DNA from: Candidatus Palauibacter polyketidifaciens
Lineage (GTDB): Bacteria; Gemmatimonadota; Gemmatimonadetes; Palauibacterales; Palauibacteraceae
DNA length: 64,000 nt
Assembly (NCBI RefSeq): GCF_947581785.1
Contig: NZ_CANPVO010000013.1
Span: 124,001-188,000, forward strand
Direction of reading: 5' to 3'
Below, piece after piece: positions 25,241-32,775 of the stretch. How positions within the stretch are numbered: position 1 is the stretch's first letter; each line of letters opens with the position of its first letter. The notes under the pieces were generated by a model. The model was not told where the DNA came from and ran no database searches. It saw nothing but the letters and a program-made list of their open reading frames with translations. The translations under genes and the position numbers were made by a program.

Positions 25241-28200
25241 TCAGGCCGCCCCTTCCGGGAAGTGATCCTCCGGGGCGTTCGCGAACGCGGACGGGGTGCG
25301 GCGGGCCCGTGGCCGGGAGACCTCGGCGGTGCCGCCGGATCCGCCGCCGTCCGTCTCGGCCTCGTCCTCGCCGGCGGCTTCCTTGCCATGAATGATGCCC
25401 TCCGCCAGCGACAGGGACGAGGCGGTGGTCATGAGCTCGAGCGCGCTGACGCGGTAGTTGAACTCGGCCTGGATGAACGTCCCGAGTTCGGCCACGGAGA
25501 TGGAGGTCAATCCGAAACTCGACAGCGGTTCGTCCACCTCGCCGTCTTCGTGGCCGCAGAGCTCGGCGACCTTCGCGGCAATCTGCTCCACGACGCTCTC
25601 GAGCGTGAGTTCTCCGCCGGAGCCCGCCTCGAAGGCATCGTGATTGTGCATCACCCGCCCGATCCGCATGTAGTCCGGGAAGTCGACGGTCCACGCCGGA
25701 CGCTCGAAGAGCGAAGTGATCAGGTGGGGTCGGTCGGAAAGCGCACGCAATGCGTAGTCGAGGTTCGCGATGGCGAGGTCGGAGCTCACCGGCGGCATCC
25801 CCGCGGCGCGCATCATGCGCAGCACCGGAAGACTGCGGGCGGCCATGCCCGCGTCCGCCACGGCGGGCATGTTGTAGGCCAGGCAGGGCAGGCCCTGCCG
25901 GTGTCGGGCCGCGGCCAGCCCGTCCAGGAAGCCGTTGGCCCCGCTGTAGTTGATCTGTCCCGGATTGCCCAGCATCGAGGCGGTGGACGAGAACAGCACG
26001 AAGTGGTCGAGATCGTGACCCATGGTGGCCGTGTGAAGATGAAGCGCGCCGGAGGCCTTGGGCGCGAACACCCTCTGCAGCGACTCCATCGACATGTCGT
26101 CAAGCAGGCGATCGTCCAGTGCGCCGGCGAGGTGGAACACGCCCTTGAGCGGCCGCTCGAGTTGCTGGACGCAGCGTTGAACGTCGGCTTCCACAGCCAC
26201 GTCGCCGGGCACGATGTCGATTTCGGCTTCGGCCTCCATGTAGACGAGCGCACTCGCGCGCCGGACCCACTCGGCGTCCCGGCGACGCTGGGGATCGCGG
26301 TCCATCAGCGTGAGGTGCCGCGCGCCCGACGCGACCAGGTAGGGGATCAGACGCAGCCCGAAACCGCCCAGACCGCCCGTCACGAGATAGGTGGCGTCGG
26401 GGTCGAAGAGAGGGCGGATATCGGCGATCGGGAATCCGGTATCCGTGGCGTCGTGCGGCGCCTTGAGCACCAGCTTGCCCTGATGCCCGCCCGTCGTCAT
26501 CAAACGCAGCGCCTTGCCGTAGTCCCGGTAGGAGAACACGGTGACAGGGAGCGGCGGCAGCGCACCCCGCCCCAGCAGATCCATGCACGTCTGGGAGATC
26601 TCGCGCGTCAGGTCGGGATCGTCCAGCATCAGACGGTCCACGTCGATGGCCGCGAAGCGGAGATTCTTCCGGAAGATCCGCAGCCCGAGGTCGTTGTCGG
26701 CGTAGATGTCGATCTTTCCGATTTCGCAGTGCCAGCCGCCCGGACGGAGCGCCCGTAGACAAAGTTCGATGTGCCGCCCGGCCAGGGAGTTCAGCACGAC
26801 ATCCACTCCATCGCCCCCGGTCGCCGCCAGCAGGTCGTCGTACCAGTCGTAGCTGTGCGAATCGAAGGCGCCGCGCACCCCCATCGCCAGGAGTTGCTCA
26901 CGCTTGCTTGCGCTGCCGGCCGTCGCGTAGATCTCGGCGCCCACGTGCCTTGCAAGGGCGATCGCGGCCTGCCCCACCCCACCCATCGCGGAGTGTATCA
27001 GGACGCGCTGGCCCTTCCGGAGGCGGGCCAGGTGAATCAGGGAGTAGTACGCCGTGACGTAGACCGACAGGGTCGACGCGGCCTCCTCCATGCTGAGCCG
27101 GTCCGGCTTGGCGAAGACGAGGTACTCGGGGACGACCGCGCGGTTGGCGATGCAACCGCCGGCGATGAACGCGACCCGGTCGCCGACGGTACAGTGCCGC
27201 ACCTTCGAGCCGATCCGCGTCACCGTTCCGCTCCCCTCCATCCCCACCTCGCGGCCGAGTGCCGAACGCTCGTAGGCAAGGGCGGGCAGCAGCCCCAGCG
27301 TGACCATCACGTCGCGGAAGTTGAGCGCCGCGGCTTCGACGTCGATGTGCACATCGTTCGGCCCGACGGGAGGGAGTTCGTACGTCTTCATCTGGAGGCC
27401 GGCGATCTGGCCCGGGTTGTCCAGCGTCAGCCGATACTCCGCATCGTCGCCCGCGGCCACCTGGGAGTACCGCTTCCTGATGCTGGAAATGCGCGGCGCC
27501 CACAGCCGGTTCTCCCGCACGGCCAACTCCCGCTCGCGCAGGTCGCGCCGTGCCAGCCGGGCGAGCGTCCGGAGATCATCCGCGTCGCCAAGGTCCACCA
27601 GACGAAAATCGAGCTTCGCTTCGTCGCCGACCTCCATGGCCATGCTGCGCACGGCGCCCCACAGCGCACTGCCCCGCGGGTGTTCCACGTCGAAGGCCGC
27701 GCGGCAGGTGACCACGCTGAGACGACAGACATGATTCGCGTCCGCCCGACGGGCGGACACGAGCGCCTGAACGAACCCGATGAAGTGTGCGGCCGCCCTC
27801 TCGCCGGTCGGATCATCGGGATCGGCACCGCAGAAGTAGTCGATCGCACGCAAGTCGGCCGCCTGCGACCAGGCCTCGAGCGACTCGAAGTGTCCGCTGA
27901 CGACCGCCCCGTGAGGAATGGGTCGCACGGTGTCGGGGGCGTCCAGCAGCGCGATCCAGCCGGAGGCCCAGCTTGACGGCTCCCCCAGCACCCAGCGTGG
28001 TCCCGGAAGCGGGCGGTCCGCGGTTTCGGCGTCGTGGACGTGCGGAGCCTGCAACAGCGTGGTACGCCGACCGGCCCTGACGATCGTCCACCCCTCACCG
28101 GGCTCGATGCTGTCGCCGTCGCTGTGGCGGACCAGGGCCAACCCTCCCTCGACGCTCAGGCGTTCCAGGAACTGCCAGCCATCCGAGCCGGGGAAGTCGT

Positions 28201-31200
28201 CCGATCCGTGCAGGAACATGATCTCGACGCTGCCGGGGCGAAGGAGCCCCTCGTCCGTTGAAGGCTCGGACGCCGGGTCGAGGCACTGGAAGCGCAGCGC
28301 GGCGTCCCGCTGGTTGAAGGCGTCATAGTAGCCCCGGGCCGTCTCCTCGCTGTCGCCGAGGAGCCAGAACTCGGACCGGGCTTCCGGGCGCGTCAGGTGG
28401 TCCAGACAGTCGGCCAGAATAGTCCGGTCGGGTTCCCTGGATCCGGCAAACTCAACCACATGAGCGCTGTACCCTCCGTCTCCAGCCACCCGTTCAAGCG
28501 CCGCAATCAAGGCGGCGGGCTCGATCTCCCCATCAGGCAGCCGGTCCTTGAGCGCCCTGCCTCCGGGAACGAACTTCGATTGCCAAACGACTTCGTGCTT
28601 GCTCTTCGGCAGATCGTTCCAGCGCGGATTCGAAGTAAAATACGTGTACTGTCCGATGTGGGCGATGAGATGTCCGGTGTCGCTGTCGTAGAAGCTGATC
28701 GCGCCGGCGGCTCGCTCGCCGCGCTGGACCGAGTACTGACCGCGCTCGTTCGCGTCCATCCAGTCTTCGCTGGGCCTGGTCACGTGGCACGTGATCCGCG
28801 GACCGGTGGGCGGGCGCAGGAACGTCGCCCGTTCGGCGCGCTGAGGGATGGCGAAGAGGTGGGAAGCGGTCAGGAGGTGCGACAGGAAGATCTGAAGCCC
28901 TCCATCGAGCAGCGGCGGGCACCCGACGTAACCCTCCTCCCGGCCCGTCGCCCAGAGTTCTTCGTCCATCTCGATGTCGACGATCAGTGCCCTGGATTCA
29001 GGGTCGAGTTCGAACAGCCGGATGGTCTGGAAATAGGGACCGTATTGGAAGGTCTCGCTGAGAACCGCCTCGATCCGTTCGTAGAAGTCGCTCCGCTTGG
29101 CGAAGACCGTCTCGCACGAGGAGCGGTCGATGTCCTCGAGGCGGGCCGGCACCCCGGTCGGGTGCTCGGCCTCGATCAGGGTCACACGGCCGCGGCAGTG
29201 AACCTCGCTCGTGGCGTCCACATCGTACGACCGGGACGAAATCGTGAAAGTGAACTCGTCGGACGCGGTGGGAACCGGATGCAGGGCGGTCTGCAGTCGT
29301 ACCGGCTTCCCGGGCACCGGGCACGGCTGCAGGAACTCGAGAACGTCGAAGTGAACGGGAACGCCCCCCAGTGCCTGAAGAACGAGCTCGATGTAGCCCG
29401 CCGCCGGCATGATCGCGGCGTGGTGCACGCGATGGTCCGTCAGCCAGGGAAAGTCCTTCTCCGAGAGCCGCGCCTCGAAGAGCAGGTGGTCGCTCGGCAC
29501 CCGGTGGCCCACCAGGGGGCCGTGAGAGTACTGGCCCCGCCGGACGAAAAACTCGTCGTCGGTCAGGGGATCGATCAGCGCCTGCTCGTCGCGCGGATGG
29601 CCGGGAAGGAGGTGGGCGATCGGGCGCGGCCGCGGATACTGAGCCGCAAAATCCAGGGCGACGCCGGACCTGAATAGCGAGGCAAGAGCCTGCTGAAAAC
29701 CCAGCCGGTCGTCCGAGTCCCGCTGGAGGCTCGGAATGCTGGCCGGCGTCGGCGAGGTCCGTTCAAGACACTGGGCCACCGCGGACTGGAGCGCGCTGTG
29801 AGGGGCGATTTCCAGGAACAGATCCGGACGGAATTCGCGCACGATCGTGTCGATCGCGCGCGCGAACTGCACGGGTTCGCGGATGTTCGTCCACCAGTAG
29901 GCGCCATCGAGGCGTTCCGTCCGGTCGCCGGTCACGGAGGAAACGAAGGGGACCCCGGCGTCGAATACGCAGTCATCCAGGAACGCCAGGGCTTCGCCAG
30001 CGTCGTTGTGGATGGGATCCATGGCGGAGGAATGGAACGCGATGTTCCCGGCGAGCAGCTGGTTCTGCACGTTGCGGCGGTCCAGCTCCGCCATGACCGG
30101 CCTCAACTCCGCCTCCCGACCGCAGACGACGACGCTGGCCGGTGCGTTTTCGCAGGCAATCTCCACCTGCGTCGGACGGTCCCCGCCGGGCCGAAAAGCG
30201 ACATCGAGCGAGTCGAGCACTTCCACCACGCCCGGGAGGTCGAGGCCGATCGCAAGCATCCTCCCTGACCCGGCCCTGCGCTGCTGCAGCGTCGCGCGGT
30301 GGTAGACCAGCCGCGTCGCCTCCGCGAGCGGCAGGGCCCCGGAGGCGTAGGCGGCCGCGACCTCCCCCGAACTGTGCCCGACGACGCATTCCGGATGCAC
30401 GCCCCAGGTCTTGAAGAGTTCGAAGAGGGCGCACTGGATCATGAAGATCGCGGGCTGCGCGAGCCGGACCTCGTTGAGCTCCTCCTGCGAAGCGTTGAAG
30501 CAGGCGTCGCGCAGCGAAGTGTCGGAGTGTGTCCGCCAGTGGTCTTCGACGGCGTCGACCGCCCTGCGGAAGACGGGATCGGCGTCGTAGAGCCCGCGGC
30601 CGCAACCCGCCCATTGGGTGCCCTGACCCGCGAACACCATCGCGATTCGGCGTTCACCATCGTCGGTCGTGTTGACGTTCGAGGGGTTTTCGGCGAATTC
30701 GTCGAGCGACGCGAGCAACTCCTCCCGATCTCGCACCGCGAAGGCGGTCCGGGTGGCGAAGTGCGTGCGACGGCGGCTGAGGTTGCCCGCTACCGTGTCG
30801 AGGTCGGACCCGTTCTCGGCCAGCTGTTTCCGCAGCCGCCGGGCGCCCCGCGCCAAGGCACTGGCGGTGCGCGCCGAAAGCGGGATCATGAACCCGCCCC
30901 GTGAGGCGGGATGCGACGACCAGACGCGCGGCTGCGAGGGCTGGTATTCCCGGACCACGCAATGTCCGTTGGCGCCGCCGAAGCCGAAGGAATTGATGCC
31001 GACCACCACCGGCCGGTCCGGGAACGGTTCGCATTCCGTCTGCACCTGCATCCGGCCGCCGTCGAAGTCGATCTCCGGATTCGGGACGACGAAGTTCTTC
31101 GAAGTGGGCGCGAAGGTGCGCCGCTGCATCATCAGAATCACCTTCAGCAGCGCACAGTGGAATGCCGCCGCTTCCATGTGCCCCAGATTGCTCTTCACGC

Positions 31201-32260
31201 TGGAGACCCGCAGCGGCACGTCGCGGTCGGCCGCCCCGAAGGCCTCCATGATCGCGTTGCCCTCGATGCGATCTCCGACCACGGTGCCCGTCGCGTGCGC
31301 CTCGACGTAGTCGAAGTCCTCCGGTGCGCACCCGGCGCGCGCGCAGGCCGTCCGCATCAGGTCTACCTGCGCGTGGCGGGTGGGGGCGGTGATGTAGCGG
31401 CCCTGCGCGAGCCCGGAGCTCCCGTCGGCTGCACCGGCCGCGTTGACGGCAGTCCCCTCGATGACCGCGTGGATGTGATCCCCGTCGCTCTCGGCCGCCG
31501 CCAATGGCTTGAGCGCGAAGGTGAACGCCCCCTCCGAACGGATGTAGCCGTTGGCGTCGGCGTCGAAGGAATGGCACTTGCCATCGGGACTGATAACGCC
31601 CAAGGCATTGAATGACGCGCTGAGCCGCGAAGTGCCGAGGTAGTTCACCGACCCCACGACGGCCTGTTCGCAATCGCCGCAGCGGAGCGCGGTCATGGCC
31701 GAATGGAGGGCGGTCAGGCTCGCCGAGCAGGCCGTGCAGTACGTAATCGACGGCCCCATGAGGTTGAAGTGGTACGACACCCGGTTGGCCAGCATGGCCA
31801 GGCTGATCGTCGTGACATCGAACGGACCCGCACCGTGCATGGGGCGCCAACTGGCCACGGCCGGGACCTGCGCCCCGATGAAGACGCCGGTCGAACTGTT
31901 GCGCAGTGAGTGAAAGTCCCAGCCGACGCGCTCGAAGGTCTCCCAGGAGCAATTCAGCAACATGCGCACCTGCGGATCCATCGAAAGCACCTCGTCCTGC
32001 GACAGGCCGAAGAGCTTGGGATCGATCAGCTTCTCGCCGTCCTCACGGATCAGACCTTCATGGGGACTCGCGAATCGTCCCGGACCGGAGAAACGGCCAA
32101 CCGGCCGATAGCCTCTGCCGTACCTTTCGGTCACGGGCTCCTGGACGATCTCGCGTTCACGCAGCAATCGCCAGAAGTCGGAATCCGTCAGGATCCCGCC
32201 CGGCATTCGATAGCTGTACCCCACAACCGCGACGGGGGACTCGCGCGACACGGCGGTCAT
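25241..32260 (-). CDS. swfA: SwfA-like mono-modular type I PKS/FAS (KS-AT-DH-ER-KR-ACP)
   Basis: 2339 residues. KS about 8-440 with Cys178 (CTACSAS), His322 (EAHATG), His361 (NLGH). AT about 535-850 with Ser630 (GHSSG) and AFH at 741-743, the malonyl-type motif. DH about 905-1200 with His943 and Asp1119 (LLDGGLQ); the Gly of HxxxGxxxxP is His. About 1210-1600 is a structural/pseudo-KR region without a methyltransferase SAM motif. ER about 1605-1935 with HSAMGGVGQA. KR about 1955-2180 with GGLGGFG, Tyr2105, Asn2109. ACP about 2215-2285, Ser2253. No thioesterase. It should make a fully reduced chain, released by SwfB. ATG 32260 has only a weak ribosome-binding site. Confidence 0.9.
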   Translation of the reverse strand: MTAVSRESPVAVVGYSYRMPGGILTDSDFWRLLREREIVQEPVTERYGRGYRPVGRFSGPGRFASPHEGLIREDGEKLIDPKLFGLSQDEVLSMDPQVRMLLNCSWETFERVGWDFHSLRNSSTGVFIGAQVPAVASWRPMHGAGPFDVTTISLAMLANRVSYHFNLMGPSITYCTACSASLTALHSAMTALRCGDCEQAVVGSVNYLGTSRLSASFNALGVISPDGKCHSFDADANGYIRSEGAFTFALKPLAAAESDGDHIHAVIEGTAVNAAGAADGSSGLAQGRYITAPTRHAQVDLMRTACARAGCAPEDFDYVEAHATGTVVGDRIEGNAIMEAFGAADRDVPLRVSSVKSNLGHMEAAAFHCALLKVILMMQRRTFAPTSKNFVVPNPEIDFDGGRMQVQTECEPFPDRPVVVGINSFGFGGANGHCVVREYQPSQPRVWSSHPASRGGFMIPLSARTASALARGARRLRKQLAENGSDLDTVAGNLSRRRTHFATRTAFAVRDREELLASLDEFAENPSNVNTTDDGERRIAMVFAGQGTQWAGCGRGLYDADPVFRRAVDAVEDHWRTHSDTSLRDACFNASQEELNEVRLAQPAIFMIQCALFELFKTWGVHPECVVGHSSGEVAAAYASGALPLAEATRLVYHRATLQQRRAGSGRMLAIGLDLPGVVEVLDSLDVAFRPGGDRPTQVEIACENAPASVVVCGREAELRPVMAELDRRNVQNQLLAGNIAFHSSAMDPIHNDAGEALAFLDDCVFDAGVPFVSSVTGDRTERLDGAYWWTNIREPVQFARAIDTIVREFRPDLFLEIAPHSALQSAVAQCLERTSPTPASIPSLQRDSDDRLGFQQALASLFRSGVALDFAAQYPRPRPIAHLLPGHPRDEQALIDPLTDDEFFVRRGQYSHGPLVGHRVPSDHLLFEARLSEKDFPWLTDHRVHHAAIMPAAGYIELVLQALGGVPVHFDVLEFLQPCPVPGKPVRLQTALHPVPTASDEFTFTISSRSYDVDATSEVHCRGRVTLIEAEHPTGVPARLEDIDRSSCETVFAKRSDFYERIEAVLSETFQYGPYFQTIRLFELDPESRALIVDIEMDEELWATGREEGYVGCPPLLDGGLQIFLSHLLTASHLFAIPQRAERATFLRPPTGPRITCHVTRPSEDWMDANERGQYSVQRGERAAGAISFYDSDTGHLIAHIGQYTYFTSNPRWNDLPKSKHEVVWQSKFVPGGRALKDRLPDGEIEPAALIAALERVAGDGGYSAHVVEFAGSREPDRTILADCLDHLTRPEARSEFWLLGDSEETARGYYDAFNQRDAALRFQCLDPASEPSTDEGLLRPGSVEIMFLHGSDDFPGSDGWQFLERLSVEGGLALVRHSDGDSIEPGEGWTIVRAGRRTTLLQAPHVHDAETADRPLPGPRWVLGEPSSWASGWIALLDAPDTVRPIPHGAVVSGHFESLEAWSQAADLRAIDYFCGADPDDPTGERAAAHFIGFVQALVSARRADANHVCRLSVVTCRAAFDVEHPRGSALWGAVRSMAMEVGDEAKLDFRLVDLGDADDLRTLARLARRDLRERELAVRENRLWAPRISSIRKRYSQVAAGDDAEYRLTLDNPGQIAGLQMKTYELPPVGPNDVHIDVEAAALNFRDVMVTLGLLPALAYERSALGREVGMEGSGTVTRIGSKVRHCTVGDRVAFIAGGCIANRAVVPEYLVFAKPDRLSMEEAASTLSVYVTAYYSLIHLARLRKGQRVLIHSAMGGVGQAAIALARHVGAEIYATAGSASKREQLLAMGVRGAFDSHSYDWYDDLLAATGGDGVDVVLNSLAGRHIELCLRALRPGGWHCEIGKIDIYADNDLGLRIFRKNLRFAAIDVDRLMLDDPDLTREISQTCMDLLGRGALPPLPVTVFSYRDYGKALRLMTTGGHQGKLVLKAPHDATDTGFPIADIRPLFDPDATYLVTGGLGGFGLRLIPYLVASGARHLTLMDRDPQRRRDAEWVRRASALVYMEAEAEIDIVPGDVAVEADVQRCVQQLERPLKGVFHLAGALDDRLLDDMSMESLQRVFAPKASGALHLHTATMGHDLDHFVLFSSTASMLGNPGQINYSGANGFLDGLAAARHRQGLPCLAYNMPAVADAGMAARSLPVLRMMRAAGMPPVSSDLAIANLDYALRALSDRPHLITSLFERPAWTVDFPDYMRIGRVMHNHDAFEAGSGGELTLESVVEQIAAKVAELCGHEDGEVDEPLSSFGLTSISVAELGTFIQAEFNYRVSALELMTTASSLSLAEGIIHGKEAAGEDEAETDGGGSGGTAEVSRPRARRTPSAFANAPEDHFPEGAA

Positions 32261-32339
32261 TCTACGGCCGCGACGGCTTCGGGCAGCGCCGGGCCAAGCC
32301 TGCCTTGTGCATGGATTTCATCCGCCGACCGCCGGGTGC

Positions 32340-32364
32340 AAAAAAATGCCGGGAACGACCCGGC
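32340..32364 (-). terminator. intrinsic terminator (or attenuator) upstream of swfA
   Basis: On the minus strand GCCGGG (32364-32359), loop TCGTT and CCCGGC (32353-32348) form a perfect 6-bp GC stem. After one A comes a run of seven T residues (32346-32340). It lies about 60 bases after the 91-residue gene and 80 bases before swfA. It therefore ends or attenuates transcription coming from the PAPS/efflux genes, so swfA probably has a promoter of its own or depends on read-through. No convincing -35/-10 pair is visible in 32261-32339. Confidence 0.75.
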
Positions 32365-32377
32365 CCCCCTGGGGGCC
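32362..32377 (-). promoter_or_regulatory. hairpin overlapping the swfA upstream terminator stem
   Basis: GGCCCCC and GGGGGCC (32362-32368 and 32371-32377) form a 7-bp stem with a two-base loop. On the minus-strand RNA it would form just before the terminator and shares three bases (32362-32364) with the terminator's first arm. The two stems compete at that edge, a layout sometimes seen in attenuators. A two-base loop is tight, so the real stem may be shorter. Regulatory meaning is inference. Confidence 0.35.
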
Positions 32378-32424
32378 TGTGACGGGCCGTTACGCGGGCT
32401 CCGGAACCGGATTTTGCCGCCGAA

Positions 32425-32700
32425 TCAGGAGCCTTCGGCGGACTTCCGCACGACCTGGTCGGCGGCGTCGAACAGCTTCTTGCGCCATTCCTTTCGCCGA
32501 TTCCGGAACGCTTTCACCATCTCCCACAGCGCGTCGCGGACCTGCTCCACGATTTCCTCGCGCGACTCCTCCGACAGCGTCGTGCCGCTCGTGAACTCGT
32601 ACTTCTCAATCGCGAAATCAGCGATGTCGAGAATGTTGTCTCCGACGACGGCGAAATCGACCGCGTTCCTCATGGCGGGGGCTTCGCGTGGTTCGTTCAT
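32425..32700 (-). CDS. small helical protein of unknown function between permease and swfA
   Basis: 91 residues from the ATG at 32700 (AGGA about 8 bases upstream favours it over the ATG at 32709, which has none). The protein is charged and mainly helical: FAVVGDNILDIADFAIEKYEF, then LSEESREEIVEQVRDALWEMVKAFRNRRKEWRKKLFDAADQVVRKS. It has no signal peptide or membrane segment. It lies 75 bases after the permease gene and just before the terminator, so it ends the upstream transcription unit. I do not recognise it. Location suggests a role linked to the sulfation/efflux genes, but nothing in the sequence proves this. Confidence 0.6.
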   Translation of the reverse strand: MNEPREAPAMRNAVDFAVVGDNILDIADFAIEKYEFTSGTTLSEESREEIVEQVRDALWEMVKAFRNRRKEWRKKLFDAADQVVRKSAEGS

Positions 32701-32775
32701 CCGCTTCATCCTCGTGGAAGGGGTGGTTGGGGGTTGCTGATCCTCCTGCCACAGAATGAATGGTCGCGGGCGGAC

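Noticed and set aside
23411-26758. A 1115-codon open frame on the plus strand opposite swfC and swfA
   Set aside because: It is an antisense shadow of two genes with complete catalytic motifs; its translation is low-complexity (His/Gln/Arg/Glu-rich) with no domain, as expected for high-GC DNA.
25241-32260. SwfA as a supA-type or trans-AT PKS
   Set aside because: An integral AT with GHSSG is present, and no methyltransferase motif is visible, unlike the supA family as I recall it.
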